NCBI RefSeq assembly: GCF_016863255.1
Contig: NZ_BOON01000049.1
Span: 1-64,000 of the forward strand
Direction of reading: 5' to 3'
Source of the DNA: Planosporangium mesophilum
GTDB taxonomy: Bacteria; Actinomycetota; Actinomycetes; Mycobacteriales; Micromonosporaceae
Length of the DNA stretch: 64,000 bases
Shown: positions 9,518 through 17,933 of the stretch, piece after piece
Position numbering within the stretch: the stretch's first letter is position 1
Layout of the letters: every line of letters begins with the position of its first letter
Notes under the pieces: model-generated
The model's input: only the letters and a program-made list of their open reading frames with translations
What the model was told of the DNA's origin: nothing
Database searches by the model: none
Position numbers and translations under genes: made by a program

Positions 9518-10636
9518 CTAGCCCCAGACCTCCTCGGCGGTCTCGACGATCAGCCGCAGCTTCGCGACCTGCTCGTCGTAGGTCAGGGTGTTGCCCTCCA
9601 CAGTGGACGAGAAGCCGCACTGGGGCGACAGGCACAGCTGGTCCAGCGGCACGAACTTGCTGGCCTCGTCGATACGGCGCTTGAGGGTGTCCTTGTCCTC
9701 CAACGTGCCCCGCTTCGTCGTCACCAGGCCCAGCACCACCATCTTGCCGGGCGGCACGAAGCGCAGCGGCTCGAACCCACCGGAGCGGGCGTCGTCGTAC
9801 TCCAGGAAGAAGCCGTCCACCTCGAGCTGGTTGAACAGCGCCTCCGCCACGAAGTCGTAGCCGCCCTCCGCCGCCCACGAGGAGCGGAAGTTCCCCCGAC
9901 ACATGTGGGTCGTCACGGTCATGCCCTCCGGACGCCCGGCGAGCGCGGCGTTGATCTGCCTGATGTACCGCTCGTGCTGGTGCTCGGCGTCGCCGCCGCG
10001 CTCGGTCACCATCGCCCGCTGACGCGGGTCGTTGAGGTACGCCAGGCTGGTGTCGTCGAACTGCAGGTACGTGCAGCCCAGCTCGCCCAGGCTGCGGACC
10101 TGCTCCGCGTACGCGGCGGACAGGTCGGCCCAGAACTGGTCCAGGTCGGGGTAGACGTCCGGGTCGATCGCCGCCCGGCCACCCCGGTAGTGGACCATGC
10201 TCGGGGACGGGATCGTAAGCTTCGGAGTCGCCGTCGTCACGGTGTCCTTCAGGAAGCCGAACGCGTCGGCGAAGATGGTCTCGTTGAGCGTGATCCGGTC
10301 GTCGACGCGCAGGGCCGCCGAGGAGAAATCGAGTTCGCCGGCCTCGTTGTAGAAGTGAACCTGCAGCTTCTCGTCGGTCGACCGGACGCCGCCGAGCTGG
10401 TAGATGAAGTCCATGTGCCACGAGGTGCGCCGGAACTCGCCGTCGGTCGCCGACCGCAGGCCCACCTCCTCCTGCGCGCGTACGACCTCGCGGATGCACT
10501 CGTCCTCGATCTCGCGCAACTGCTCGGCCGAGATGGAGCCGTCGCCGTATTCGGCGCGCGCCCGAAGCAGGCGGGGCGGTCGCAGCAGGCTGCCGACGTG
10601 GTCGGCACGAAACGGCGGGCGGGTACGGACGGCCAT
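9518..10636 (-). CDS. MetE C-terminal-like cobalamin-independent methyltransferase
   Basis: 372 residues, matching the short YxjG/YxjH-type proteins that carry only the catalytic barrel of methionine synthase MetE. The opening PPFRADHVGSLLRPP, the zinc-site-like THMCRGN and LSPQCGFSS, and YLQFDDTSLAYL are visible. The start ATG 10636 has AAGGAGG six bases upstream. Such proteins transfer a methyl group to a thiol, often homocysteine, but their methyl donor is not settled. It is a single gene, divergent from the next one. Confidence 0.88.
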   Translation of the reverse strand: MAVRTRPPFRADHVGSLLRPPRLLRARAEYGDGSISAEQLREIEDECIREVVRAQEEVGLRSATDGEFRRTSWHMDFIYQLGGVRSTDEKLQVHFYNEAGELDFSSAALRVDDRITLNETIFADAFGFLKDTVTTATPKLTIPSPSMVHYRGGRAAIDPDVYPDLDQFWADLSAAYAEQVRSLGELGCTYLQFDDTSLAYLNDPRQRAMVTERGGDAEHQHERYIRQINAALAGRPEGMTVTTHMCRGNFRSSWAAEGGYDFVAEALFNQLEVDGFFLEYDDARSGGFEPLRFVPPGKMVVLGLVTTKRGTLEDKDTLKRRIDEASKFVPLDQLCLSPQCGFSSTVEGNTLTYDEQVAKLRLIVETAEEVWG

Positions 10637-10722
10637 CAAATCCTCCTTGGTAACTGGAACCACCCTTGTGGATATGCCCTCGCCCCCGGTCGGGGCAAGT
10701 AGGCCGGCGTAGGCTTTCTGCC

Positions 10723-10794
10723 GATGGGCTCCGATCACCCGATGGGCTCCGATCTCCCGATGGGCTCCGATCTCCCGGTGGGCTCTGACTTCGA
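10723..10794. repeat. 18-bp tandem repeat at a gene start, four copies
   Basis: Four 18-bp units (the last diverged). Each of the first three carries an in-frame ATG and encodes MGSDxP; the fourth has GTG. The array therefore multiplies the start codon of the downstream gene. Confidence 0.9.
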
Positions 10795-11575
10795 GGAGCG
10801 TGACCTCGAAGAATGCCTCGCCGGCTTCGCGACGACGCTCGGCCCGTCCCAGCCGTACCGGGATCCGCGCCCCTCCGAGCGGGGACTCGCGGCGGTCGCG
10901 CTGGGCAGGGCGGTGAGCCCCGGTCCGGACGAGCCGGACGCTTTCGTCCAGCTCGGCTTCTCACACACCGACGAGGTCGACAGCGCCACAGGTCGCCGGT
11001 ACACCCGGTACTCCGGCGGGGCGTGGGGCGTCGTCGTCGTCGACCTCTCCGCCCCGGCGCGCCTGGTCGTCGAGGTGCCGCACCCCAACTCCGACCTGCG
11101 TACCGAGCGGATGGGGGCACACCTGTTCCGGCTGGTACCCGGCTCGGTGCTGCTGATGGCCGGGGCGCACCGGCGGGCCGGTCACGGGGCGGCGGACGTG
11201 GCGCACAACGAGGGCTCCCTGTTCAGCGCGCTCGCCGCCGAGGCGGCCAACCGGCGCCTGCCCCAGGTGCAGCTGCACGGGTTCGCCGACCGTAACCTGC
11301 CCGACGTCGACGCGGTCGTCGCGACCGGCGGCGCGGCCGCGGTACCGGCGGCCGCCCGGGTCGCCGACCGGCTCCGGGACGCCGGCCTGGCCACCAGCCG
11401 GTCGTGGGAGAACCCGCGCGGGTACCTCGAAGGCGTCGGGAACGTCCAGGCACGGGCCGCCGCGCGGGCCGGTTCGGTCTTCCTCCACCTGGAGTTGAGC
11501 TGGCGGGTACGGGGTGATCCCCGGCTGCGGTCGCTGGCGGTGGAGGCGATCGCGGCGGCTGGTCTCCTCCGGTAA
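10724..11575 (+). CDS. Hypothetical protein with repeated start codons
   Basis: Up to 283 residues; starts at ATG 10724, 10742, 10760 or GTG 10778 are all in frame and none has a clear ribosome site. The body shows VVVVDLSAPARLVVEVPHPN, GSVLLMAGAHRRAGHG, HNEGSLFSALA and QVQLHGFADRNLPDVDAVV. The ordered His/Asp/Glu residues (EVPHPNSD, GAHRR, QLHGF) recall zinc-dependent N-formylglutamate-amidohydrolase or gamma-polyglutamate-hydrolase folds, but I cannot confirm a family. Divergent from the MetE-like gene. Its stop codon is duplicated by a 17-bp repeat. Confidence 0.75.
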   Translation: MGSDHPMGSDLPMGSDLPVGSDFEERDLEECLAGFATTLGPSQPYRDPRPSERGLAAVALGRAVSPGPDEPDAFVQLGFSHTDEVDSATGRRYTRYSGGAWGVVVVDLSAPARLVVEVPHPNSDLRTERMGAHLFRLVPGSVLLMAGAHRRAGHGAADVAHNEGSLFSALAAEAANRRLPQVQLHGFADRNLPDVDAVVATGGAAAVPAAARVADRLRDAGLATSRSWENPRGYLEGVGNVQARAAARAGSVFLHLELSWRVRGDPRLRSLAVEAIAAAGLLR

Positions 11576-11592
11576 CTGGTCTCCTCCGGTAA
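11559..11592. repeat. 17-bp direct repeat duplicating a stop codon
   Basis: Two adjacent identical 17-bp units. The first ends with the TAA stop of the gene at 10724-11575 and the second repeats the same TAA in another phase. Confidence 0.85.
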
Positions 11593-11633
11593 ACAGCCGC
11601 ATCGCCGTCCGCGTGCCGGTACCGTCGACCGGC

Positions 11634-12128
11634 GTGACCGTGACACTGCGCGCGATGACCGAGGACGAACTCGAGGCGCGGATCGACGACCTCGTCGACG
11701 AGTACGCGCTCGACCTGCACCGGTCACGCGGGCTGCCGCTGGACCGGGCCCGTACCGAGGCGCAGCGGCAGACCGCCGACCTGCTGCCCGACGGGGTGGC
11801 GACCACCGGAACGCTGATGTTCACCGCCGAGGCCGGCGGCGCCGCGGTGGGCTGGATCTGGCTCAGCCTTTCCACGCCGCACCAGCCCGGATCGGCCTGG
11901 ATCTACGAGATCACCGTCGACGCCGAGCACCGCGGCAAGGGGTACGGCCGGGCGCTCATCCGGGCCGCCGAGGACGAGCTGGCCCGGCGGGGCGTGACCC
12001 GCCTGGCGCTCAACGTGTTCAGCCACAACACGGCGGCGATCCGGCTGTACGAGAGCGTCGGTTTCCACACCACCAGCCTTCAGATGGCCAAGTCGATCGG
12101 CCCGGCGGCCGAGCCGGCGAAGTGGTGA
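11634..12128 (+). CDS. GNAT family N-acetyltransferase
   Basis: 164 residues. The acetyl-CoA-binding motif A is clear: IYEITVDAEHRGKGYGRALI (about 92-111), followed by NVFSHNTAAIRLYESVGF, the family's C-terminal motif. GTG 11634 is the chosen start; GTG 11640 is equally possible, and neither has a strong ribosome site. The substrate is unknown. It lies 42 bp downstream of the duplicated stop of the preceding gene, so it could be read from the same transcript. Confidence 0.88.
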   Translation: MTVTLRAMTEDELEARIDDLVDEYALDLHRSRGLPLDRARTEAQRQTADLLPDGVATTGTLMFTAEAGGAAVGWIWLSLSTPHQPGSAWIYEITVDAEHRGKGYGRALIRAAEDELARRGVTRLALNVFSHNTAAIRLYESVGFHTTSLQMAKSIGPAAEPAKW

Positions 12129-12155
12129 CCCGACCGTCCGGGCACCTTCGCGTGT

Positions 12156-12228
12156 GCGCGTTCGAAGCCTTCCGCGCGTTCGAAAGCCTTCTGCGCGTTC
12201 GAAAGCCTTCTGCGCGTTCGAAAGCCCC
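12156..12228. repeat. 19-bp tandem repeat, four copies, each with TTCGAA
   Basis: Units of 18-19 bp, each holding the palindrome TTCGAA, in the gap between the converging GNAT gene and the GS-like gene. The period is not a multiple of three and no frame is suggested. Confidence 0.88.
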
Positions 12229-12233
12229 GCCCA

Positions 12234-13628
12234 TCAGTACGCCCAGCGCGTCGCCGCCACGACGTCGGAGGGTGCGCGGTCGGCGAACAGCGCCACCTCC
12301 GCGCGACGGACCGCCAGGAGCGCCTCGAACAGCTCCTTGCCCATCGCCTCGGCCAGCGCGTCGTCGCGCTCGAGGCCGGCGATCGCCGCGGGCAGCGAGT
12401 CGGGCAACCGGGGAGGCTGCTCGCTCTCCGGCAGCCCGGCGGGGTCGACCGTCACCTCGTCGGGCAGCCGCAGGCCCGCGTCCACCGCGTCGGCCACCAC
12501 GGCGAGCACGGCACCGACGGTCAGGTACGGATTGGCCGACGGATCGCAGCACTTGATCTCGACGTTGGCAGCGGTGTCCCGGGAGCCGACCGCGCCGGTC
12601 ACGAACCGCAGGGCCGCCTCCCGGTTCTCCCGACCCCAGCACCGGTAGGCGCCCGCCCACCGCTGCGGTACCAGCCGCAGGTAGCTGGCGACGCTCGGCG
12701 CGGTGACGCCGACCAGCGCGGGCAGCCGCGCCAGCAGGCCGGCCAGGGTCGACTCGCCGCGCCCCGTCATGCCGTACGGGCCGTTGCCGCCGGCGAAGAT
12801 GTTGCGCTCCCCGGTGTACGCCGAGAAGTGCAGGTGCTGGCCGTTGCCGACCTGGCCGGCCGTCACGACGGGCGCGAACGACACCCGCAGCCCGTGCCGG
12901 GCGGCGACGCCCCGGATCGTCTGGCGCAGCAGTACCACCAGGTCGGCGGCGCCCACCGGGTCGGTCGGAGCGACGGACAGCTCCAGCTGCCCGCTCGCGT
13001 ACTCGGGGTGGAACTGCTCGACGGCCACGTCCTGCGCGGCCAGCGCGTCCAGCAGGTCACGGACGTAGTCGGACAGCTCGACGAGGCGGGTCATCCCGTA
13101 CGCCGGGCCGGTACCGGCCGGCACCGCGCGCCCGTCCGGGTCGTCGGTCCCGACGAACCACTCGATCTCGAAGGCGGCCTTCATGTGCAGGCCGGCCTCG
13201 GCAAGCCGCGTCACCATCCGCGCCGCGAACCGCCGCTGACAGGCCGGGTACGGTTCGCCCTCCTGGGTCCAGCGGTCGACCGGCGCCCACGCCCAGCCCG
13301 GCTGCGCGGCGAGCACGGTCAGCCGGTCGAGGTCGGGGTGCAGCCGCAGGTCGCCGACCGGGCCGCCGACGTACCGGCTGGTCGTGATCGAATCGTCCAC
13401 GCAGAAAACGTCGAACACCGGCGACGCGCCGATCCCCCACTCGGCGGCGGCCGGCAGCCGGTGCCGGGGCACGGTCTTCACCCGGGTGATGCCGGCGTTG
13501 TCGACCCAGGTCAGGGCCACCGCCCGGACAGCGCGGGTGGCCAGGTCGTCGGCGAGCTCTCGGGCCCGCTCGGCGAGCGCTTCGCGGTCCATGGCGTCAG
13601 CCGGGTCCATAGCGTCAGCCGGGTCCAT
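12234..13628 (-). CDS. Glutamine synthetase family protein (gamma-glutamyl ligase)
   Basis: 464 residues, the length of the GlnA-like family. Metal and ATP ligands are recognisable: AAFEIEWFV, PEYASGQLEL, GNGQHLHFS and the late ENREAALRF. The N-terminal beta-grasp shows VDNAGITRVKTVP. Divergence from canonical GlnA (no adenylylation loop NLYDLP) points to a gamma-glutamylation enzyme for an amine or another substrate, as in actinobacterial GlnA2-4. The first 12 codons are a duplicated 18-bp unit giving MDPADAMDPADAMD, so three in-frame ATGs compete (13628, 13610, 13592). Confidence 0.85.
   Translation of the reverse strand: MDPADAMDPADAMDREALAERARELADDLATRAVRAVALTWVDNAGITRVKTVPRHRLPAAAEWGIGASPVFDVFCVDDSITTSRYVGGPVGDLRLHPDLDRLTVLAAQPGWAWAPVDRWTQEGEPYPACQRRFAARMVTRLAEAGLHMKAAFEIEWFVGTDDPDGRAVPAGTGPAYGMTRLVELSDYVRDLLDALAAQDVAVEQFHPEYASGQLELSVAPTDPVGAADLVVLLRQTIRGVAARHGLRVSFAPVVTAGQVGNGQHLHFSAYTGERNIFAGGNGPYGMTGRGESTLAGLLARLPALVGVTAPSVASYLRLVPQRWAGAYRCWGRENREAALRFVTGAVGSRDTAANVEIKCCDPSANPYLTVGAVLAVVADAVDAGLRLPDEVTVDPAGLPESEQPPRLPDSLPAAIAGLERDDALAEAMGKELFEALLAVRRAEVALFADRAPSDVVAATRWAY
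13593..13628. repeat. 18-bp repeat duplicating the start of the GS-like gene
   Basis: Two 18-bp units, each beginning with ATG and encoding MDPADA, in frame with the coding sequence. Confidence 0.88.
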
Positions 13629-13648
13629 GGTCCCCAGCTTTCCACCAC

Positions 13649-13690
13649 CACCGGGAGTTCGAGGCGTCAGCGCGCACCGAACTCCTGGTG
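13649..13690 (-). promoter_or_regulatory. Leader hairpin upstream of the GS-like gene
   Basis: Arms CACCAGGAGTTCG and CGAACTCCCGGTG (one wobble pair) with a 16-base loop, 20-60 bases upstream of the start codons; an outer ACCATGG/CCATGGT pair extends it. It resembles no riboswitch I know. Possible attenuator or mRNA stabiliser. Confidence 0.4.
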
Positions 13691-13809
13691 ACCATGGGAT
13701 GACCCGACGGGTGGTCAGGTGAAGTGGCCCGCGTTGACCGGGCGCGGCGGTCGGCTTGCCACCGCGGTTTCCGGGGTCATAGAGCTGCGATCACGGTGCC
13801 GGGCCGGTC

Positions 13810-13815
13810 TATCGT
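13810..13815 (+). promoter_or_regulatory. Candidate -10 element of a leaderless transcript
   Basis: TATCGT six bases before ATG 13822, which has no ribosome-binding site. No good -35 is visible. Confidence 0.3.
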
Positions 13816-13821
13816 GGGGCG

Positions 13822-14478
13822 ATGCGCGTGGTGATCGCAGGTGGGCACGGACAGATCGCACTGCGGCTGGCACGGCTGCTCGCCGACCGCGGTGACACGC
13901 CGGTCGGGCTCGTACGCAACGAAGACCACTTCGGCGACGTACGGGCCGCCGGCGCCGAGCCGGTGCTCCGCGACCTGGAGGAGGCCACGGACGCCGAGGT
14001 CGCCGAGGTGGTGGCGGGCGCGGACGCGGTGGTGTTCGCCGCCGGTGCCGGGCCGGGCAGCGGCGTCACCCGCAAGGACACCATGGATCGTGCGGGCGCC
14101 GCGCTGCTGGCCGACGCGGTGCAGCACGCCCGGGTCCGGCGCTACCTGCTGGTGAGCTCGATGGGCGCGGACCGCGCGGACCGGCCCGACACCGATCCGG
14201 TGTTCGCCGCGTACCTGCGGGCCAAGGCGGCCTCGGAGGAGGACCTGCGGCGCCGGGATCTCGACTGGACCATCCTCCGGCCGGGCCGGCTCACCAACGA
14301 GGCCGGCACCGGCCGGGTCCGCCTCGCCGGGAGTGTCCCGGCCGGCGCGGTGCCCCGCGACGACGTCGCCGCGGTCCTGCTGGCGCTGCTCGACCGGCCG
14401 GAGAGCCGGAATCTGACCCTGGAGCTGGTTGGTGGGGACACCCCGGTCGACGAGGCTGTGACCCGGCTGGCCGCCTGA
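13822..14478 (+). CDS. NAD(P)-binding Rossmann protein (atypical SDR)
   Basis: 218 residues. The N-terminal dinucleotide-binding motif is [29 protein letters not shown] and the later [15 protein letters not shown] are typical of the atypical SDR_a5/YwnB-like group, which resembles NmrA and divinyl-reductase-like proteins. The Tyr-x3-Lys catalytic pair may be present as [12 protein letters not shown]. Substrate unknown. Single gene, with GS-like and MCP genes as neighbours. Confidence 0.85.
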   Translation: MRVVIAGGHGQIALRLARLLADRGDTPVGLVRNEDHFGDVRAAGAEPVLRDLEEATDAEVAEVVAGADAVVFAAGAGPGSGVTRKDTMDRAGAALLADAVQHARVRRYLLVSSMGADRADRPDTDPVFAAYLRAKAASEEDLRRRDLDWTILRPGRLTNEAGTGRVRLAGSVPAGAVPRDDVAAVLLALLDRPESRNLTLELVGGDTPVDEAVTRLAA

Positions 14479-14603
14479 CCGCGCTCCCAAACCCCTCAAG
14501 CTCGGCACGCGGGACCCGATTCAAGCACCAGGGGAAATTTGCACCCTGTGTCAGGTTGGCCCCGTCTCGGCGGCGAACCGGTTGTCGACGAGGAGAACAG
14601 TCA

Positions 14604-16199
14604 ATGCCCGTTGCCGATTCATCCAGTCCCGTACGTCGCAGTGTGCAGACCAGACTGCTCGTCGCCTTCCTCGCCGTGACCGCCGTCATGGTCGGGCTGG
14701 GCGTGTTCAGCCTGTACCAGCAGAACCAGCTCAAGAGCCGGGCAACGGCGATGGCCGTACGGGACGTCATCCCCCTCGACCACCTGCGGGTCGCTCAGGA
14801 CGCACACGCCCAGGTCGTCATCTTCAGCCTCGTCCTGGAGAACGTGAAGGCGCCGGAGGCCCGCAAGGGACTGCAGGGTCTACTGGACAAGAACAAGACC
14901 AAGACCGTCGAGGCGCTCGGGCAGCTGCGCAGCAGCGCGCCGGCCGAGATGCTGCCGGCGGTGGAGAAGATCACCGCCGACCGGGACTCCTACCTGGTCG
15001 CTTTCGAAGGCCGGATCGCGGCCACCGCCGCGGGCGACCGGGTCAAGGAGACCGAGGCCGACAAGCTGACCATCGAGCGTGACGCCGCCCTGGCGGCCGA
15101 CTTCGCGAACATGGCCAAGCAGCTCACCGACGACGCCGCACAGCAGCGTCAGATCATCGTCACCCAGACGTCGCGCTCCAACTGGCTGACCGTCGCCGTC
15201 CTGACGGTCGGCATTCTGCTGGCCGTCCTGCTGGGCTGGCGGGTGGCCCGGAGCATCCGGCGCCCGGTGAACGCCCTGATGGGCTCCATCGAGCACCTGG
15301 CCGACGGCGACCTGACCCACGACATCCCGGTCAGCGGCCAGGACGAGATCGCCCGGACGGCCGAGGCACTCCGGAACGCCGTCGGCGAGATCCGCGGCAT
15401 CGTCATGGGCGTCGCCGAGTCCTCCGCCGCCCTGGCCGGCTCCTCGAGCACCCTGACGGCCACCAGCGAGCGGCTTTCCAAGGCAGCCCTGACGACCTCC
15501 AAGCGGGCCGAGGAGGTATCCGCCACGGCCGCGCAGGTGTCGAACAGCGTCGCTACGGTGTCGACCGGCGCGGACGAGATGGGTGCGTCGATCCGCGAGA
15601 TCGCGCAGAGCGCCGCCAACGCGGCACAGGTCGGCTCGGAGGCGGTCACGGTCGCCCAGTCGACCAACGACATCGTGGCCAAGCTGGGCGTGTCCTCGGC
15701 CGAGATCGGCAACGTACTCAAGGTGATCACGTCCATCGCGGAGCAGACCAATCTGCTGGCCCTCAACGCCACCATCGAGGCCGCCCGCGCCGGTGACATG
15801 GGCAAGGGCTTCGCGGTCGTGGCCGGTGAGGTCAAGGAACTGGCCCAGGAGACGGCTCGCGCGACCGAGGACATCGGCCGCCGCATCGAGGCCATCCAGA
15901 CCGACACCGCCGAGGCGGTACAAGCGATCGCGCAGATCGGCGAGATCATCGGCCGCATCAACGGGTACCAGACCATCGTCGCCACGGCCGTCGAAGAGCA
16001 GGCTGCCACCTCCAACGAGATGAGCCGCAGCGTGACCGAGGTGGCGAACGGCAGCAACGCCATCGCCACCGCCATCACGGATGTGGCCTCCGCCGCCGCG
16101 GAGACCACCGAGGCCATCACCGAAACCCAGCACGCCGCCGCCGAGTTGACCCGGCTCAACGGCCAGTTGCAGGACCTGGTGACGCGGTTCCGGTACTGA
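14604..16199 (+). CDS. Methyl-accepting chemotaxis protein
   Basis: 531 residues. Transmembrane helix near 17-38, a helical 4HB-type periplasmic domain (40-190), a second transmembrane helix (195-215), HAMP (215-270) and the signalling coiled coil. The hairpin tip [20 protein letters not shown] and [16 protein letters not shown] are fully conserved. The start ATG 14604 has AGGAG upstream. No CheA/CheW genes are in the window. A weak match to a FliA-type promoter (CTCA, 16 bases, CCCGAT at 14495-14520) precedes it. Chemotaxis receptors in a mycelial actinomycete suggest motile spores. Confidence 0.95.
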   Translation: MPVADSSSPVRRSVQTRLLVAFLAVTAVMVGLGVFSLYQQNQLKSRATAMAVRDVIPLDHLRVAQDAHAQVVIFSLVLENVKAPEARKGLQGLLDKNKTKTVEALGQLRSSAPAEMLPAVEKITADRDSYLVAFEGRIAATAAGDRVKETEADKLTIERDAALAADFANMAKQLTDDAAQQRQIIVTQTSRSNWLTVAVLTVGILLAVLLGWRVARSIRRPVNALMGSIEHLADGDLTHDIPVSGQDEIARTAEALRNAVGEIRGIVMGVAESSAALAGSSSTLTATSERLSKAALTTSKRAEEVSATAAQVSNSVATVSTGADEMGASIREIAQSAANAAQVGSEAVTVAQSTNDIVAKLGVSSAEIGNVLKVITSIAEQTNLLALNATIEAARAGDMGKGFAVVAGEVKELAQETARATEDIGRRIEAIQTDTAEAVQAIAQIGEIIGRINGYQTIVATAVEEQAATSNEMSRSVTEVANGSNAIATAITDVASAAAETTEAITETQHAAAELTRLNGQLQDLVTRFRY

Positions 16200-16220
16200 C
16201 CGGAGGTACCCCGCACGGCG

Positions 16221-16251
16221 CCGCCCCGGCCCTGTCACAGGGTCGGGGCGG
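16221..16251. terminator. Bidirectional terminator hairpin
   Basis: Arms of 14 bp (CCGCCCCGGCCCTG with its complement, one wobble) and a TCA loop, between the converging chemotaxis and SDR genes. Confidence 0.75.
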
Positions 16252-16258
16252 TGTCACG

Positions 16259-17014
16259 TCAGTACGGGTACAGGCCGCCGTCCAGCGCGATCACCTTGCT
16301 GGTGAGGTACCCGTTGCGCAGCATCGCCATCGCGAGGTCCGCCACCTCGTCGGTGGTGCCGAGGCGGCCGACCGGGATGGGCAGCGGCAGGGCACCGGGG
16401 TCGTGCGGGTTCGCCGGCAGCATCCGGGTACCGCCGATGAGCGCCGGTGCGATCGCGTTGACCGTCACGCCGGCGTCGGCGACCCGGGACGCGAGGAAGT
16501 GGGTCATCCCGTGCAGGCCCGACTTGCTCGCCGCGTAGTGCGGCCCGACGACGCCGCCGGTGAAGGCGGCGACCGACGAGAAGAACAGGATCCGCCCGTA
16601 CCCGCGGTCGACCATCCCGGGCAGCACGTGCTGGGCCAGGAAGAACGGCGACCGCAGGTTCACCGCCATCGTCTGTTCCCACAGGTCGAAGTCGACCTCG
16701 TCCCACGACTTCTGGATTCCCATGCCGGCGGCCGCGACGAGCAGATCCACCGGGCCCAGCCGCTCTTCGGTCCGGCGGACGATCGCCCGCGGCGCCGCCC
16801 CCTCGGTGAAGTCGGCGTGCATCACGGTCACCCGCCGGCCGGTCGCGCTCAGCTCCTCGCCGAGGCGCTCGGCATCCTCGGCATGGCTGGTGTACGTCAG
16901 AGCCAGGTCGACACCGCTTCCGGCCAACCGGCGGGCCAGGGCGGTACCGATGCCGCCGGACGCGCCGGTCACCAGTGCGACGCGCCCCTCGAGGTCGAGC
17001 ACCGGCGTAGTCAC
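16259..17014 (-). CDS. Short-chain dehydrogenase/reductase (FabG-like)
   Basis: 251 residues. Classical SDR features are intact: TGASGGIGTALARRL for NAD(P), the NNAG equivalent VAAAGM, a catalytic Ser in FFSSVAAFTG, and HYAASKSG with the Tyr-x3-Lys pair. I chose GTG 17014 because GGAGG precedes it by five bases; a GTG at 17038 would add eight residues. It could be a 3-oxoacyl-ACP reductase or a secondary-metabolite ketoreductase. It directly follows the SPFH gene on the same strand, so an operon is likely. Confidence 0.88.
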   Translation of the reverse strand: MTTPVLDLEGRVALVTGASGGIGTALARRLAGSGVDLALTYTSHAEDAERLGEELSATGRRVTVMHADFTEGAAPRAIVRRTEERLGPVDLLVAAAGMGIQKSWDEVDFDLWEQTMAVNLRSPFFLAQHVLPGMVDRGYGRILFFSSVAAFTGGVVGPHYAASKSGLHGMTHFLASRVADAGVTVNAIAPALIGGTRMLPANPHDPGALPLPIPVGRLGTTDEVADLAMAMLRNGYLTSKVIALDGGLYPY

Positions 17015-17038
17015 AAGATCCTCCAACAGGGCGTCCAC

Positions 17039-17857
17039 TCACGAGACTCGGTGGCCGGGCGAGCGGATGGCGTCGAGGTCGGACATGGTCACTGCGTCCC
17101 CGGCATCCTGTGACCGCTCCAGGAACCGCAGCAGCTCGACGGGGAACGGCAGGACCAGTGTCGAGTTCTTCTCGGCCGCCACCTCCACCACCGTCTCCAG
17201 CAGCCGCAGTTGCAACGCCGTCGGCGTACCCGACATCGTCGCCGCCGCCTCGGCCAGCTTGTGCGACGCCTGCAACTCCCCGTCGGCGGTGATGATCCGG
17301 GCCCGCCGCTCCCGCTCGGCCTCGGCCTGCCGCGACATCGAACGCTTCATCGACTCCGGCAACGAGACGTCCTTGATCTCCACCCGGTCGATGTGGACGC
17401 CCCAGTCCAGCGCGGGACTGTCGATCATGATTTCCAGGCCCTGGTTGAGCCGCTCCCGGTTGGCGAGCAGGTCGTCCAGGTCGCTCTTGCCGATGATGGA
17501 GCGCAGCGAGGTCTGCGCGACCTGGAGGACCGCGAAGCGGTAGTCCTGCACGTTGACGACGGCCCGGACCGGGTCGACGACGTTGAAGTACACCACCGCG
17601 TCGACCTTGACCGTCACGTTGTCACGCGTGATGCCGTCCTGCGCCGGTACCGGCAGCGTGATGATCTGCATGTTGACCCTGCGGAGCCGGTCGGCCCCCG
17701 GCACGATCAGGGCGAGGCCGGGCCCCCGGACGCCCTCCAGGACACGGCCGAACCGGAAGACGAGGCCCCGCTCGTACTGCTTGACGATCCGCGCGCTCGT
17801 CGCGGCCCCCGCCGCTCCCAGTGCAGCGAGGAAGACGAGCGCATCGACGATGACCAT
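17039..17857 (-). CDS. SPFH/stomatin-prohibitin family protein
   Basis: 272 residues. An N-terminal membrane anchor (3-22) is followed by the SPFH domain: VKQYERGLVFRFGRV, GLALIVPGADRL, VKVDAVVYFNVVDP and TSLRSIIGKSDLDDLLANR. A charged coiled coil with RQAEAERERRARII follows. It is a slipin-type membrane scaffold. The usual NfeD partner is absent; the next gene is an SDR. The start ATG 17857 has GGGAGGGGAG upstream. Confidence 0.92.
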   Translation of the reverse strand: MVIVDALVFLAALGAAGAATSARIVKQYERGLVFRFGRVLEGVRGPGLALIVPGADRLRRVNMQIITLPVPAQDGITRDNVTVKVDAVVYFNVVDPVRAVVNVQDYRFAVLQVAQTSLRSIIGKSDLDDLLANRERLNQGLEIMIDSPALDWGVHIDRVEIKDVSLPESMKRSMSRQAEAERERRARIITADGELQASHKLAEAAATMSGTPTALQLRLLETVVEVAAEKNSTLVLPFPVELLRFLERSQDAGDAVTMSDLDAIRSPGHRVS

Positions 17858-17933
17858 GACATGCTCCCCTCCCCCACCCCCTTCCCACGATCGTGGCGGA
17901 CTTTCGGGTCGGAGCACGGAAAATCCGCCAGGA

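Noticed and set aside
9081..11120. A 679-codon minus-strand frame over the kinase tail and methyltransferase
   Set aside because: It is out of frame with the clear MetE-like protein on the same strand and is Arg/Pro-rich without domains.
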